Below, piece after piece: positions 1 to 7,212 of a stretch of DNA of 15,899 nucleotides. Location: contig SBBK01000092.1 in assembly GCA_005240025.1 (NCBI GenBank), forward strand, positions 1 through 15,899, written 5' to 3'. Both the position numbers and the translations under genes were made by a program. Origin of the DNA: an archaeon (lineage in GTDB: Archaea > Thermoproteota > Nitrososphaeria > Nitrososphaerales > Nitrosopumilaceae). The notes under the pieces were generated by a model. The model did no database searches. It was not told the DNA's origin and was given only the letters and a program-made list of their open reading frames with translations. How positions within the stretch are numbered: the first letter of the stretch is position 1; the number at the start of each line of letters is the position of its first letter.

Positions 1-117
1 AGCTAGTGTCATATTTTTGCCTCAAGATCTTTTTTCTAAAAACCTGAAACGAGTTTTCCAGAAAAATTCAGATCATCAAAAAAGATAAATGCAAATCACT
101 TTTCCAAAAAAGCTCCA

Positions 118-1305
118 ATGAGGCAAAAGGCAGTCCTTGCTTTTTCCGGCGGGCTGGACACGTCAGTTGTGGTAAAGTATCTCCAAGAGAATCACGACAT
201 GGATGTCATCACAGTTACAGTAGACGTCGGCGAGGGCAGCGACCAGCGCAAAATCGCAGCCAAGGCAAAAAAGCTTGGCGTTCTAAAACACTACAACATT
301 GATGCAAAATCAGAGTTTGTCCACAAGTACATCCACCCGGCAATCAAGGCAAATGCACTGTACCAGAAAAAATACTGCCTGGCCACTTCGCTTGCCAGAC
401 CGCTCATTGCGCAAAAAGTGCTCGAAGTAGCAAAAAAAGAAAAAGCTGGCGCCCTGGCACACGGCTGCACCGGCAAGGGAAACGACCAGGTACGATTTGA
501 CGTGACGTTTGCGTCAGGGTCCAGTCTACCCATAATTGCGCCAATTCGCGACCTGAACTTGGACAGGGCAACCGAAATCGAGTTTGCAAAAAGGCACGGA
601 ATTGTCATCGACAGCGTTTCAAAAAAATTCTCAATTGATCAAAATTTGTGGGGCCGCGCAATCGAGGGTGGAAACCTCGAAGACCCATACAGTGAGCCCC
701 CTGACGATGCATTCATCTGGGTAAAGACAAAAAATCTTCCAGACTCGCCAAGATATCTTGAGATTGAATTCGAAGGTGGCATTCCGATCAAAGTCGACAA
801 AAAAGAAATGGATCCGGTCAAGCTAATCCAATACACAAACCAGGTGGCAGGCTCCTGCGGTGTCGGCACAATAGATCACATAGAAGACAGAGTGGTTGGA
901 ATCAAGTCCCGCGAGGTCTACGAGACGCCGGCTGCCCTGTGCATAATTGAAGCCCACTCGGATTTGGAAAAAATGGTCCACACAAAGCACCAGAACAAGT
1001 TCAAATCCCTCGTAGACCAGGAATGGGCTTGGCTTGCATATTCCGGTTTGTGGCAGGACCCACTAAAGGCAGACCTTGACAGATTCATAGAGAGCTCCCA
1101 AAAAGTAGTCACCGGCACAGTCAGGCTAAAGCTGTACAAGGGAGGCCTCAGGGTGGTCGGGAGAAAATCCAGGTATTCATTGTATAATCAGCACATTGCC
1201 ACGTACGGCGAGGGCTCTGCCTTTGATCAGACAAAGGCGGCAGGCTTTGTGGAGTTGTGGGGGCTGCAGACAACAGAAGCTAATAAATTGGTAAAACAGA
1301 GGTGA
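118..1305 (+). CDS. argG: Argininosuccinate synthase
   Basis: This is the cytosolic enzyme that joins citrulline and aspartate, using ATP, to make argininosuccinate in the penultimate step of arginine synthesis. At 395 residues it has normal length for the family. The N-terminal PP-loop reads AFSGGLDTSV (about residues 8-17), the citrulline/aspartate-binding segment TGKGNDQVRF lies near residues 118-127, and the conserved YSEPPDDAF stretch is present. The ATG at 118 sits directly before the PP-loop strand as in relatives, so the start is secure. Its stop codon lies 11 nt before the lysW ATG and shares its bases with that gene's likely ribosome-binding site, so the two are probably cotranscribed. 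That placement is the main reason to link the first LysW/ligase pair with arginine. No other arginine-specific late gene (argF, argH) is in the window. Confidence 0.97.
   Translation: MRQKAVLAFSGGLDTSVVVKYLQENHDMDVITVTVDVGEGSDQRKIAAKAKKLGVLKHYNIDAKSEFVHKYIHPAIKANALYQKKYCLATSLARPLIAQKVLEVAKKEKAGALAHGCTGKGNDQVRFDVTFASGSSLPIIAPIRDLNLDRATEIEFAKRHGIVIDSVSKKFSIDQNLWGRAIEGGNLEDPYSEPPDDAFIWVKTKNLPDSPRYLEIEFEGGIPIKVDKKEMDPVKLIQYTNQVAGSCGVGTIDHIEDRVVGIKSREVYETPAALCIIEAHSDLEKMVHTKHQNKFKSLVDQEWAWLAYSGLWQDPLKADLDRFIESSQKVVTGTVRLKLYKGGLRVVGRKSRYSLYNQHIATYGEGSAFDQTKAAGFVELWGLQTTEANKLVKQR
1301..1305 (+). promoter_or_regulatory. Ribosome-binding site of lysW1
   Basis: GGTGA overlaps the argG stop codon and lies 11 nt before the ATG at 1317. 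It decides the lysW1 start: an in-frame GTG at 1302 would add five residues (MRKII) not expected before the first zinc-binding cysteine, and it falls inside this site. The same GGTGA element precedes the small minus-strand ORF near 12967. Confidence 0.5.
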
Positions 1306-1316
1306 GAAAAATCATA

Positions 1317-1484
1317 ATGAATTGTTTAGAATGTGACGCCGTAATCAACGTACCAGACGACGCATCCGTAGGCGAGATTGTATCCTGCCCAGAGTGTGGC
1401 GCGGACTTTGAGATTGCAAAAAAGAGCGGCAACCAGGTAGAGCTAAAAATAGCTGAAAGTGTAGGCGAAGACTGGGGAGAATAG
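1317..1484 (+). CDS. lysW: Amino-group carrier protein LysW (copy 1, ends EDWGE)
   Basis: A 55-residue acidic carrier protein. In this family the alpha-amino group of the substrate is coupled to the gamma-carboxylate of the C-terminal glutamate, which protects it while LysZ, LysY, LysJ and LysK act. The sequence shows two zinc-binding Cys-x-x-Cys pairs (Cys3/Cys6 and Cys24/Cys27) and the exact C-terminal signature EDWGE at residues 51-55. It lies between argG and an ATP-grasp ligase whose TTG start follows its stop codon directly, so carrier and ligase should be made together. By context this copy probably carries glutamate for ornithine and arginine synthesis, but sequence alone does not exclude use in lysine synthesis. 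A second, divergent copy lies at 8397-8564. Confidence 0.95.
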   Translation: MNCLECDAVINVPDDASVGEIVSCPECGADFEIAKKSGNQVELKIAESVGEDWGE

Positions 1485-2342
1485 TTGTCGCGAGTTTGTA
1501 TCGTCTTTGATCGGGTCAGGCCCGAGGAAAAGATGCTCGAAGACGCGGCATCAAGCCTTGGCCACGATACGATAAGAATGGATGCAAAGACAACCCAGCT
1601 CAGCACGGAAAGCAGGCGGGGTGATGTCGACTTTGGCGATGTCGTAGTGGAAAGATGTGTTAGTTATTTTCGCGGGCTGCACTTTACTGCATGCCTGGAA
1701 TTTTTAGGAGTCCCCGTCATAAACAGCCACGAGGTATCGGACAGGTGTGGCAACAAACTGGTAACATCGCTTTTGCTAAAAAAGGCAGGGGTCCCAACCC
1801 CCAGGACATATTTTGCATTTTCATCAGAAGAGGCAACAAGCATGATTGCTAGGCTAGGCTATCCTCTTGTGATAAAGCCAATCATTGGAAGCTGGGGCCG
1901 CGGAATTTTGCCACTCCGGGACAAAGACACAGCCGAGGCAATAATTGAGATGCGCGACCTCCAGGACGGATCCCACGACAGAATTTATTATTTGCAGGAG
2001 GTAATAGACAGGCCTCCACGCGACATTCGCGCAATAACAGTGGGAGACCAAGTCGTTGCCGCAATGTACCGCAAATCCCAGGGAGATTTTAAGACAAACA
2101 TTGCACTTGGGGGGGATCCTGAGCTTTGCCAGACTACGCCAGAGATTGAGGAGCTTTGCCTCAAGGCATCAAAAGCAATGGGTGGCGGGATTTTGGGAAT
2201 CGACCTGATGGAGGACAAAAAGCGCGGCCTAGTAGTCCACGAGGTAAACAACACCGTAGAGTTCAAGGGGCTTGCAAGGGTTGCAAAAAAGAACATACCA
2301 CAGGAAATGATCAAGTTCGCAGTCAGTTACGCAAGAAAATAG
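1485..2342 (+). CDS. argX: LysW-amino acid ligase, LysX/ArgX family (probably glutamate-specific)
   Basis: An ATP-grasp enzyme of 285 residues, the usual family length, that forms the amide bond between an amino acid and the LysW C-terminus. Family features include the nucleotide-binding segment VIKPIIGSWGRG (about 129-140), RPPRDIRA (177-184), GIDLME (238-243) and the active-site strand HEVNNTVEF (252-260). The start is a TTG immediately after the lysW stop; it aligns with the start of the second ligase, since both begin with a short beta strand and a D-x-x-R-x-E-E-K motif. Assignment to arginine rests on neighbours (argG, LysW1). Against certainty, the N-N-T motif also occurs in the second ligase and resembles that of lysine-pathway LysX. 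It differs from copy 2 in the loop KTNIALGG (203-210) versus KTNTHLGG. It could therefore be LysX or bifunctional. Confidence 0.8.
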   Translation: MSRVCIVFDRVRPEEKMLEDAASSLGHDTIRMDAKTTQLSTESRRGDVDFGDVVVERCVSYFRGLHFTACLEFLGVPVINSHEVSDRCGNKLVTSLLLKKAGVPTPRTYFAFSSEEATSMIARLGYPLVIKPIIGSWGRGILPLRDKDTAEAIIEMRDLQDGSHDRIYYLQEVIDRPPRDIRAITVGDQVVAAMYRKSQGDFKTNIALGGDPELCQTTPEIEELCLKASKAMGGGILGIDLMEDKKRGLVVHEVNNTVEFKGLARVAKKNIPQEMIKFAVSYARK

Positions 2343-2471
2343 TGCAGAAATTCCAAACTATGGATCACAATATTGCAGGGTTACTGTTGAATGCACGTCA
2401 CCCTCCCGTGAATCACTCAGGCAACATCACGATTATTCCAGGACCCGATGAATAATACCTGATTTCACATA

Positions 2472-2486
2472 TTTGCGATTCGCAAA
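2472..2486. repeat. Perfect 15-bp palindrome between convergent genes
   Basis: TTTGCGA-T-TCGCAAA is a perfect inverted repeat with 7-bp arms. A wider AT dyad, ATATTT at 2469-2474 and AAATAT at 2493-2498, encloses it, and a third related half-site TGCGAAA occurs at 2489-2495. It sits just beyond the stop codon of the HNH gene and about 130 nt after the ligase stop. It may be a bidirectional terminator, a protein-binding site or an insertion border. The rest of 2343-2497 holds no recognisable gene. Confidence 0.5.
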
Positions 2487-2497
2487 ACTGCGAAATA

Positions 2498-3499
2498 TTA
2501 AAGACGAATTACGGAAAAACCGTATTCTTTGCAGTTTTCATAGTGTTTTCTTATCTCGCCCTCCCATCCTTTTCCCACATCGAGCCCAGTGAGGGACTTG
2601 TGCAGCTCGGCGATTCTGTCCCTGTATGTTTTGTTTCGTTTTATGATTTCGTCCAAAAATTCCGAACTGGCCAGCGAGTCGCTCTTTTTAGAGTTGCACC
2701 CGCTGCATGTCATGACCAGATTCCAGGATTCATCCTCAAAAATGTACGACCACGGGATAAAGTGGTCTACATGAGTATCATCGTTTTCAAGGACACAGTT
2801 GCAGTAAAAACAGTGCCTAAAGTCTCGAAAGATGTGCACGTATTTTCTTAGCGAGGTGCGCTTGACTTCGGCGCTTTCTATCTTTGCTATCAGACGCGGA
2901 AGCGTGTTTATTTTTTCTAGGAATTTTGCCCACTCCAGAATGACTGATTTGAAAAGTGTCGTATAGTTTTGGTTAAAGAATTCAAGAGCCTGCGGTTTTA
3001 TCCTGATGCACATTGCGTTGTCATCATAATCGTAAAAAACCGGCTTCCCTGTTGCCGAGTTTCCCTCCCTGATGTTTTGGAATCTAGGTATCACCTGTGA
3101 TGTCTTGCTTTTTTCTTTTCCAAAGACCTTTTTGCGGATTTCATTTTGTGCTTCTTTGATGATATCGGCAGGCATCTCTGAGAATCTTCTGTGAATGTAG
3201 TGTTCTCCAAAGACGTGGCGTATTGTGGTGACGACCGAAGGGGGTTTTGCGTCGTTGTGGTTTTGCCGTATTCTGTATTTGCATTCCTGGTGCCAGTAGT
3301 ATTTTAGAAAGGCATTTGCTATTTGCTGGTAGTCTACTGTTTCTGGCTCGTTGTTTTTTAGTTTGGCATAGATTTGTTCTTTGGTCAGATTTTGCGAGTA
3401 ATCCAGGAGGAATCGTGCAAGGGCAAACTTGTAGGTGTTGTCTTTGACGCCCTTCGTGAGGATTGTGTTAAAGTAGTATCTGAGATCAGTGTTTGCCAA
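2498..3499 (-). CDS. HNH endonuclease domain protein
   Basis: A 333-residue protein whose C-terminal third is a zinc-supported HNH nuclease. Cys230 and Cys233 (HCFYC) are followed by the catalytic segment HVDH (243-246), Asn260 in the WNLV turn, and Cys265-x-x-Cys268-Asn269 with a following Lys pair. All residues expected of an active McrA-like HNH motif are present. The N-terminal ~210 residues are helical and basic with no domain I recognise. The start is a TTG at 3499; the only nearby ATG is followed at once by a stop. It is oriented against the biosynthetic genes, separates the first carrier/ligase pair from argC, and looks AT-richer (lines 2941-3000 and 3061-3120 count to about 35% and 40% GC, against about 55% for line 7681-7740). 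This suggests later acquisition. No methylase or toxin partner adjoins it, so restriction, defence or selfish roles are open. Confidence 0.85.
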   Translation of the reverse strand: MANTDLRYYFNTILTKGVKDNTYKFALARFLLDYSQNLTKEQIYAKLKNNEPETVDYQQIANAFLKYYWHQECKYRIRQNHNDAKPPSVVTTIRHVFGEHYIHRRFSEMPADIIKEAQNEIRKKVFGKEKSKTSQVIPRFQNIREGNSATGKPVFYDYDDNAMCIRIKPQALEFFNQNYTTLFKSVILEWAKFLEKINTLPRLIAKIESAEVKRTSLRKYVHIFRDFRHCFYCNCVLENDDTHVDHFIPWSYIFEDESWNLVMTCSGCNSKKSDSLASSEFLDEIIKRNKTYRDRIAELHKSLTGLDVGKGWEGEIRKHYENCKEYGFSVIRL

Positions 3500-3510
3500 C
3501 AGTTACATGA

Positions 3511-3524
3511 TTTGAATAATCAAA
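3511..3524. promoter_or_regulatory. Dyad TTTGA-ATAA-TCAAA upstream of the HNH gene
   Basis: A perfect 5-bp inverted repeat with a 4-nt AT spacer lies 11-25 nt before the TTG start of the HNH gene, within the 152-nt divergent region shared with argC. Its position over the likely promoter/transcription start of the HNH gene fits an operator, but no cognate regulator can be named. The remainder of 3500-3651 shows only the argC promoter. Confidence 0.3.
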
Positions 3525-3618
3525 GATAAGCTTGTTTGTGGAGTCCTTGGCTGAGGGGTTTCTTGTGGAGACCGTGCATCCTGGATCAGATTTTTCAAGG
3601 GGTTTTTGCAGTCAAATT

Positions 3619-3630
3619 CTATAAATTATA
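3619..3630 (+). promoter_or_regulatory. TATA box of the argC-lysZ-lysJ-lysM operon
   Basis: TCTATAAATTATA-type AT-rich element centred about 28 nt before the argC ATG at 3652. The spacing predicts transcription starting close to the ATG, although GAGGG at 3640-3644 could also act as a ribosome-binding site on a short leader. It gives the shared enzymes a promoter independent of argG. Confidence 0.6.
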
Positions 3631-3651
3631 CTGTATTTTGAGGGATGATGT

Positions 3652-4707
3652 ATGTTAAGGGTGGGCGTAGTTGGCGCATCAGGGTACGTAGGCGGCGAAA
3701 TGCTGCGACTTCTGGTAACCCATCCCAAAATCGAAATTGCAATGGTCACATCCCGCCAGTATGTCGGTGAATACATCCACCGCATCCAGCCAGCACTCAA
3801 GGGATTTACTGAACTTACGTTTTCCGAGCTGGATTATGACAAAATGTCAGACAAATGCGATCTGGTCTTTACCGCAGTTCCCCACGGAACGGCAACAGAA
3901 ATAGTAAAAGCACTCTACGACAGGGGCCTCAAAATAGTAGACCTTTCAGCAGACTACCGCCTGCACCAGCAAGAAGGATACACCAGGTGGTATGGCTGGG
4001 AGCACCCCCACCCCGACTATCTGGCAAAATCCGTCTACGGTGTTCCAGAACTTCACAGAGAGAAAATTAAAGACGCCAGGCTTGTGTCGTGTCCTGGCTG
4101 CATGGCAGTAACATCGATGCTGGCCCTTGCCCCCTTGGTCAAAAACAATCTAATCGACACAGAACATGTGGTAGTGGATTCCAAGATTGGCTCATCTGGT
4201 GCAGGTGCCGGAAGTGTCGCAGGGACCCACCACGCCATGCGCTCAGGAGTCATCAGACCATACAAGCCTACAAAGCACAGGCATACGGGAGAAATTGAGC
4301 AGGAACTCTCAGAAATTGCAGGCAAACCAATCAAGGTATCGATGAGCCCACACGCAGTGGATATAGTTCGCGGCATCTTGTGCACAAGCCATACCTTCCT
4401 TACAAAAGAAATTTCAGAGCTGGAGTTGTGGCGCGTCTATCGTGACATGTACAAAAACGAGAGATTCATCAGGCTGATTCGCGACAAAAAAGGACTCTAC
4501 AAGTTCCCGGACCCCAAGTTCGTAGTCGGCTCCAACTTTTGCGATATCGGCTTTGACATAGACGAGTACAACCACAGACTTGTTGCACTGTCTGCATCAG
4601 ATAATTTGATGAAGGGTGCCGCAGGATCTGCAGTACAAAACATGAACATAATGGCAGGCTTTGATGAGATGGACGGCCTCAGGTACTCGCCGCTCACTCC
4701 AGTTTAA
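3652..4707 (+). CDS. lysY: LysW-acyl-phosphate reductase (ArgC/LysY family)
   Basis: NADPH-dependent reductase that converts the LysW-bound gamma-glutamyl or aminoadipyl phosphate to the semialdehyde. It has 351 residues, normal for the family. The Rossmann motif VGVVGASGYVGGE is at residues 4-16, the catalytic cysteine is Cys150 in CPGCMA, and the active-site histidine is in MSPHAVDIVRG near residue 219. The PGCMA form and the presence of LysW genes on both sides argue for the LysY branch over classical N-acetylglutamyl-phosphate reductase. With only one reductase gene here and two carrier/ligase pairs, it probably serves both arginine and lysine synthesis, as reported for Sulfolobus. A TATA box at 3619-3630 starts this operon, and four nt separate its stop from the lysZ ATG. 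Confidence 0.92.
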   Translation: MLRVGVVGASGYVGGEMLRLLVTHPKIEIAMVTSRQYVGEYIHRIQPALKGFTELTFSELDYDKMSDKCDLVFTAVPHGTATEIVKALYDRGLKIVDLSADYRLHQQEGYTRWYGWEHPHPDYLAKSVYGVPELHREKIKDARLVSCPGCMAVTSMLALAPLVKNNLIDTEHVVVDSKIGSSGAGAGSVAGTHHAMRSGVIRPYKPTKHRHTGEIEQELSEIAGKPIKVSMSPHAVDIVRGILCTSHTFLTKEISELELWRVYRDMYKNERFIRLIRDKKGLYKFPDPKFVVGSNFCDIGFDIDEYNHRLVALSASDNLMKGAAGSAVQNMNIMAGFDEMDGLRYSPLTPV

Positions 4708-4711
4708 GAAA

Positions 4712-5512
4712 ATGATCACAGTCAAAATTGGCGGAAGCGTGGTAGAAAATCTTCACCCATCCACAATCTCCGACATAAAAAAGGTCGCCTCAGATGAGGG
4801 AGTAATACTTGTGCACGGGGGCGGCAAAGAAGTCACAAAAACCTGCGAACTTTTGGGGAAGGAACCCAAGTTTGTGGTGTCCCCTGGCGGCATCAAATCA
4901 AGATATACCGACAAGGAGACTGCAGAGATCTTTACAATGGTAATGTCCGGCAAGATAAACAAGGCAATAGTCCAAATGCTCCAAAAAAACGGCATCAACG
5001 CAATAGGACTCAGTGGGGTAGATGGGCAAATATTTGTGGCAGAGCGCAAGGACAAGCTTGTAATTGTAAACGAAAAGGGCCGAAAGCAAGTAATTGACGG
5101 CGGCTACACCGGCAAGGTCACCCATGTTAACTCCAAGCTTTTAAGGTTGCTTTTGGATCAGGGCTACACGCCGGTAATTTCTCCAATTGCCATAAGCAAG
5201 GAATTTGACCTGCTAAACATAGATGGGGACCGGGCAGCTGCAAATGTGGCAGGGGCCATCAAGTGCGATAAAATCCTGTTTTTGACAAACGTCGACGGCC
5301 TTTTGATGAACGACAGATTAGTTGAAAAGCTGACAAACGCAGAGGCAAAGGAGATTCGCCCCAAGGTAGGCTTTGGGATGGAAAAAAAGATTCTTGCCGC
5401 ATCCGAGGCCCTCGATATGGGTGTCAGCGAAGCCCTCATTGCAAACGGCCAGCGGGAAAATCCTATATCCTCGGCAATTTCTCACCAGAGCTGCACGGTA
5501 ATTTCAAAATGA
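4712..5512 (+). CDS. lysZ: LysW-aminoadipate/glutamate kinase
   Basis: Amino acid kinase family enzyme (266 residues) that phosphorylates the side-chain carboxylate of the LysW-bound substrate. Visible motifs are KIGGS (5-9), the glycine-rich HGGGKE (35-40), the substrate-loop RYTDKET, LSGVDG (100-105) and the nucleotide-binding NIDGDRAAANVAG (169-181) followed by NVDGL. The ATG at 4712 is chosen because the KIGGS strand must be near the N-terminus; the longer open frame from 4661 runs inside argC. The gene begins 4 nt after argC and its ATGA overlaps the aminotransferase start, indicating translational coupling. It is related to ArgB N-acetylglutamate kinase, but the LysW context makes LysZ the better name. 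Confidence 0.93.
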   Translation: MITVKIGGSVVENLHPSTISDIKKVASDEGVILVHGGGKEVTKTCELLGKEPKFVVSPGGIKSRYTDKETAEIFTMVMSGKINKAIVQMLQKNGINAIGLSGVDGQIFVAERKDKLVIVNEKGRKQVIDGGYTGKVTHVNSKLLRLLLDQGYTPVISPIAISKEFDLLNIDGDRAAANVAGAIKCDKILFLTNVDGLLMNDRLVEKLTNAEAKEIRPKVGFGMEKKILAASEALDMGVSEALIANGQRENPISSAISHQSCTVISK

Positions 5513-6696
5513 ACGAAGATAACTTCCTTGGCAGCCTGTATCAGAGGTTTCCAGTAACAATAGAGCGCGGACAGGGAGTCCGAGTGTGGGACATTAACAA
5601 CAAAGAATACATTGACTGTATGGGTGGATACGGAGTGGCCCTCGTTGGCCACAGAAACCCTCGAGTTGTCTCTGCAATCAAGTCCCAGCTTGACAAAATC
5701 ATAACAGTGCACACCTCGCTCTACAACAAAACCCGGGAGGAGTTTTTGGAAGAATTAATCAAGGTTGCGCCAGACGGACTCTCAAATGTACACCTTGGCA
5801 ACAGTGGCACCGAGGCAGTAGAGGCGGCAATCAAGTTTGCAAGAAAATACACAGGAAAATCAGGAATGGTTGCAATGACTGGTTCCTACCACGGAAAATC
5901 CATGGGGGCCCTCTCAATTACGTTTAATCCAAAGTACCGCAAGTCATTCATGCCACTGGTGGAAAAGGTTGCATTTTCACAGTTTGGCGATATCGAGGCC
6001 CTGAAATCAAAAATAGACAAAGACACGGCATTTGTCATCATGGAACCAATCCAGGGGGAGGGTGGAATCCATGTTGCGCCCGATGGATTTTTGCAAGATG
6101 TAAGAAAGGTTTGCGACCAAAACGGAATCCTTTTAATTTTTGACGAAATTCAGGCAGGTTTGGGCAGAACGGGCAAGATGTGGGCCTGCGACCACTGGAA
6201 TACGACGCCCGATATCATGTGTCTTGCAAAGGGAATAGCGGGTGGCGTCCCAATGAGCGCAACCTTGGTCAGGCCTGAAATTTTGGCAGCCATGAGCAAG
6301 GGCGAACACTCCTCAACCTTTGGCGGAAACCCCCTGTCGTGTGCCGCTGGAATTGCCACGCTGCAGACCCTCACAGAAGATGGCCTAGTGGACAATGCCG
6401 CAATGGTCGGCAGGATATTTCGAGACGGCCTTGAAAAGCTAAAACAAAAACACGGAATCATCCGCGAGATAAGGGGCAGGGGCCTCATGATCGGAATAGA
6501 GATGAAGTTTGAGGTAAAGGATATTTTGTTTGACGGGATTTCAGAGGGAGTTTTGCTCCTTTATTCGGGCAGAAATGTCCTCCGGCTGCTGCCGCCACTC
6601 GTCATAAACGAGGAGGACATCAAAAAAGTATTAGAGATACTGGACAGATTGTTTGCTAGGGAGACTGCGAGGAGAAATGTTCAAGGACAAAATTGA
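5509..6696 (+). CDS. lysJ: LysW-lysine/ornithine aminotransferase
   Basis: Class III PLP-dependent aminotransferase of 395 residues, normal length. It converts the carrier-bound semialdehyde to LysW-lysine or LysW-ornithine with glutamate as amino donor. Motifs include GNSGTEAVEAAIK (98-110) for cofactor phosphate binding, SYHGKSMGALS, the FDEIQAGLGRTG segment with Asp212, LAKGIAGG with Lys241 as the Schiff-base lysine, and SSTFGGNPL. It starts in a 4-nt ATGA overlap with lysZ. As the only ArgD/LysJ-type gene in the cluster it is probably shared by both pathways. Plain N-acetylornithine aminotransferase is the alternative, disfavoured by the LysW neighbours. Confidence 0.93.
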   Translation: MNEDNFLGSLYQRFPVTIERGQGVRVWDINNKEYIDCMGGYGVALVGHRNPRVVSAIKSQLDKIITVHTSLYNKTREEFLEELIKVAPDGLSNVHLGNSGTEAVEAAIKFARKYTGKSGMVAMTGSYHGKSMGALSITFNPKYRKSFMPLVEKVAFSQFGDIEALKSKIDKDTAFVIMEPIQGEGGIHVAPDGFLQDVRKVCDQNGILLIFDEIQAGLGRTGKMWACDHWNTTPDIMCLAKGIAGGVPMSATLVRPEILAAMSKGEHSSTFGGNPLSCAAGIATLQTLTEDGLVDNAAMVGRIFRDGLEKLKQKHGIIREIRGRGLMIGIEMKFEVKDILFDGISEGVLLLYSGRNVLRLLPPLVINEEDIKKVLEILDRLFARETARRNVQGQN

Positions 6697-7096
6697 CGAC
6701 GAAATACTGAGGATACTCAAGGACAATTCCAGACAATCCTTTGTGGATATTGGAAAAAATCTCAAGCTCTCAGAGTCTGCCGTGCGCCGCAGGGTAAAAA
6801 ACCTCATTGACGGCGGAGTCATAAAAAAATTCACACTCGAGACAGGCGAGCAAAATTCAACAAAGGCAATAGTGCTGATTTCCGTCGAGTCCTCCATGGA
6901 CACCTCCAAGGTATCAGCCCGGCTCACCAAGCTGGATGGAGTAAGAAAGGTATACGAGATCACGGGTCAGTACGATATTGCGGTCATCATTTCTGCTCCA
7001 AACATTGCGGAAATCAACATCTCAATAGACTCTCTCCGCAAAATCCCGGGCGTCTCAGACACCAACACTGTCATCATTTTGCGCGACGTGACCTAG
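6677..7096 (+). CDS. lysM: Lrp/AsnC-family regulator (LysM-like)
   Basis: A 139-residue transcription regulator with an N-terminal helix-turn-helix (about 5-50, including SFVDIGKNLKLSESAVRRRV) and a C-terminal RAM ligand-binding domain (about 62-135) containing the typical GQYDIAVII strand. The ATG at 6677 begins the usual D-x-x-I-L-x-x-L-x-x-N-S/A-R helix; an upstream in-frame TTG at 6653 would add eight residues inside lysJ. It overlaps the lysJ end by 20 nt, so it is cotranscribed with the lysine genes. In Sulfolobus, LysM in a lysW cluster is a lysine-responsive Lrp-type regulator, and by position this protein is likely its counterpart. Possible targets are the dyads upstream of the homocitrate synthase gene. 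Ligand and binding site are inference. Confidence 0.85.
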   Translation: MFKDKIDDEILRILKDNSRQSFVDIGKNLKLSESAVRRRVKNLIDGGVIKKFTLETGEQNSTKAIVLISVESSMDTSKVSARLTKLDGVRKVYEITGQYDIAVIISAPNIAEINISIDSLRKIPGVSDTNTVIILRDVT

Positions 7097-7113
7097 GAAC
7101 GATAATCGAGCTC

Positions 7114-7126
7114 AAACCAGTGGTTT
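7114..7126. promoter_or_regulatory. 13-bp palindrome AAACCA-G-TGGTTT, candidate operator
   Basis: Perfect inverted repeat with 6-bp arms in the 116-nt region between lysM and the homocitrate synthase gene. Just before it lies a shorter dyad CGAT-A-ATCG at 7100-7108. It may be a regulator site or may mark the end of the upstream transcript. No terminator-like T tract follows immediately. Confidence 0.35.
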
Positions 7127-7130
7127 AAGC

Positions 7131-7160
7131 CTAAAAGTTACAGAAATTGTCTGATTTTAG
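7131..7160. promoter_or_regulatory. Interrupted dyad CTAAAA..CAGA-CAGA'..TTTTAG, candidate Lrp-type site
   Basis: CTAAAA (7131-7136) pairs with TTTTAG (7155-7160), and CAGA (7141-7144) pairs with TCTG (7150-7153) around an AATTG centre. The AT-rich dyad lies 20-50 nt upstream of the TATA box at 7181, a position suited to activation or modulation of homocitrate synthase by the adjacent Lrp-family protein. The link to LysM is inference. Confidence 0.35.
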
Positions 7161-7180
7161 CCGTTTTTAGTACGAATATG

Positions 7181-7188
7181 TTTATAAC
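7181..7188 (+). promoter_or_regulatory. TATA box of the homocitrate synthase operon
   Basis: TTTATAAC is centred about 29 nt before the ATG at 7213, and no ribosome-binding site precedes that ATG, which predicts a leaderless transcript. It would drive homocitrate synthase, lysW2, lysX2 and lysK. Confidence 0.6.
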
Positions 7189-7212
7189 TGGTCCAGGGGC
7201 CCATCTACTGCA

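Noticed and set aside
1..117. Promoter of argG
   Set aside because: The region is AT-rich throughout, so no single TATA element stands out; no other gene or structure is visible.
2360..2455. A 31-codon plus-strand ORF (starts MDHNIAGLLL) in the gap after argX
   Set aside because: No ribosome-binding site, no recognisable motif and low complexity of support; it is simply an open tail downstream of argX.
2498..3499. HNH gene as a homing endonuclease or group I intron ORF
   Set aside because: It lies between genes, not within one, and argX and lysY are both intact, so there is no intron or intein host.
4661..4711. Upstream extension of lysZ from an ATG inside argC
   Set aside because: Adds 17 residues unlike the family before the KIGGS strand; the ATG at 4712 fits the usual spacing.
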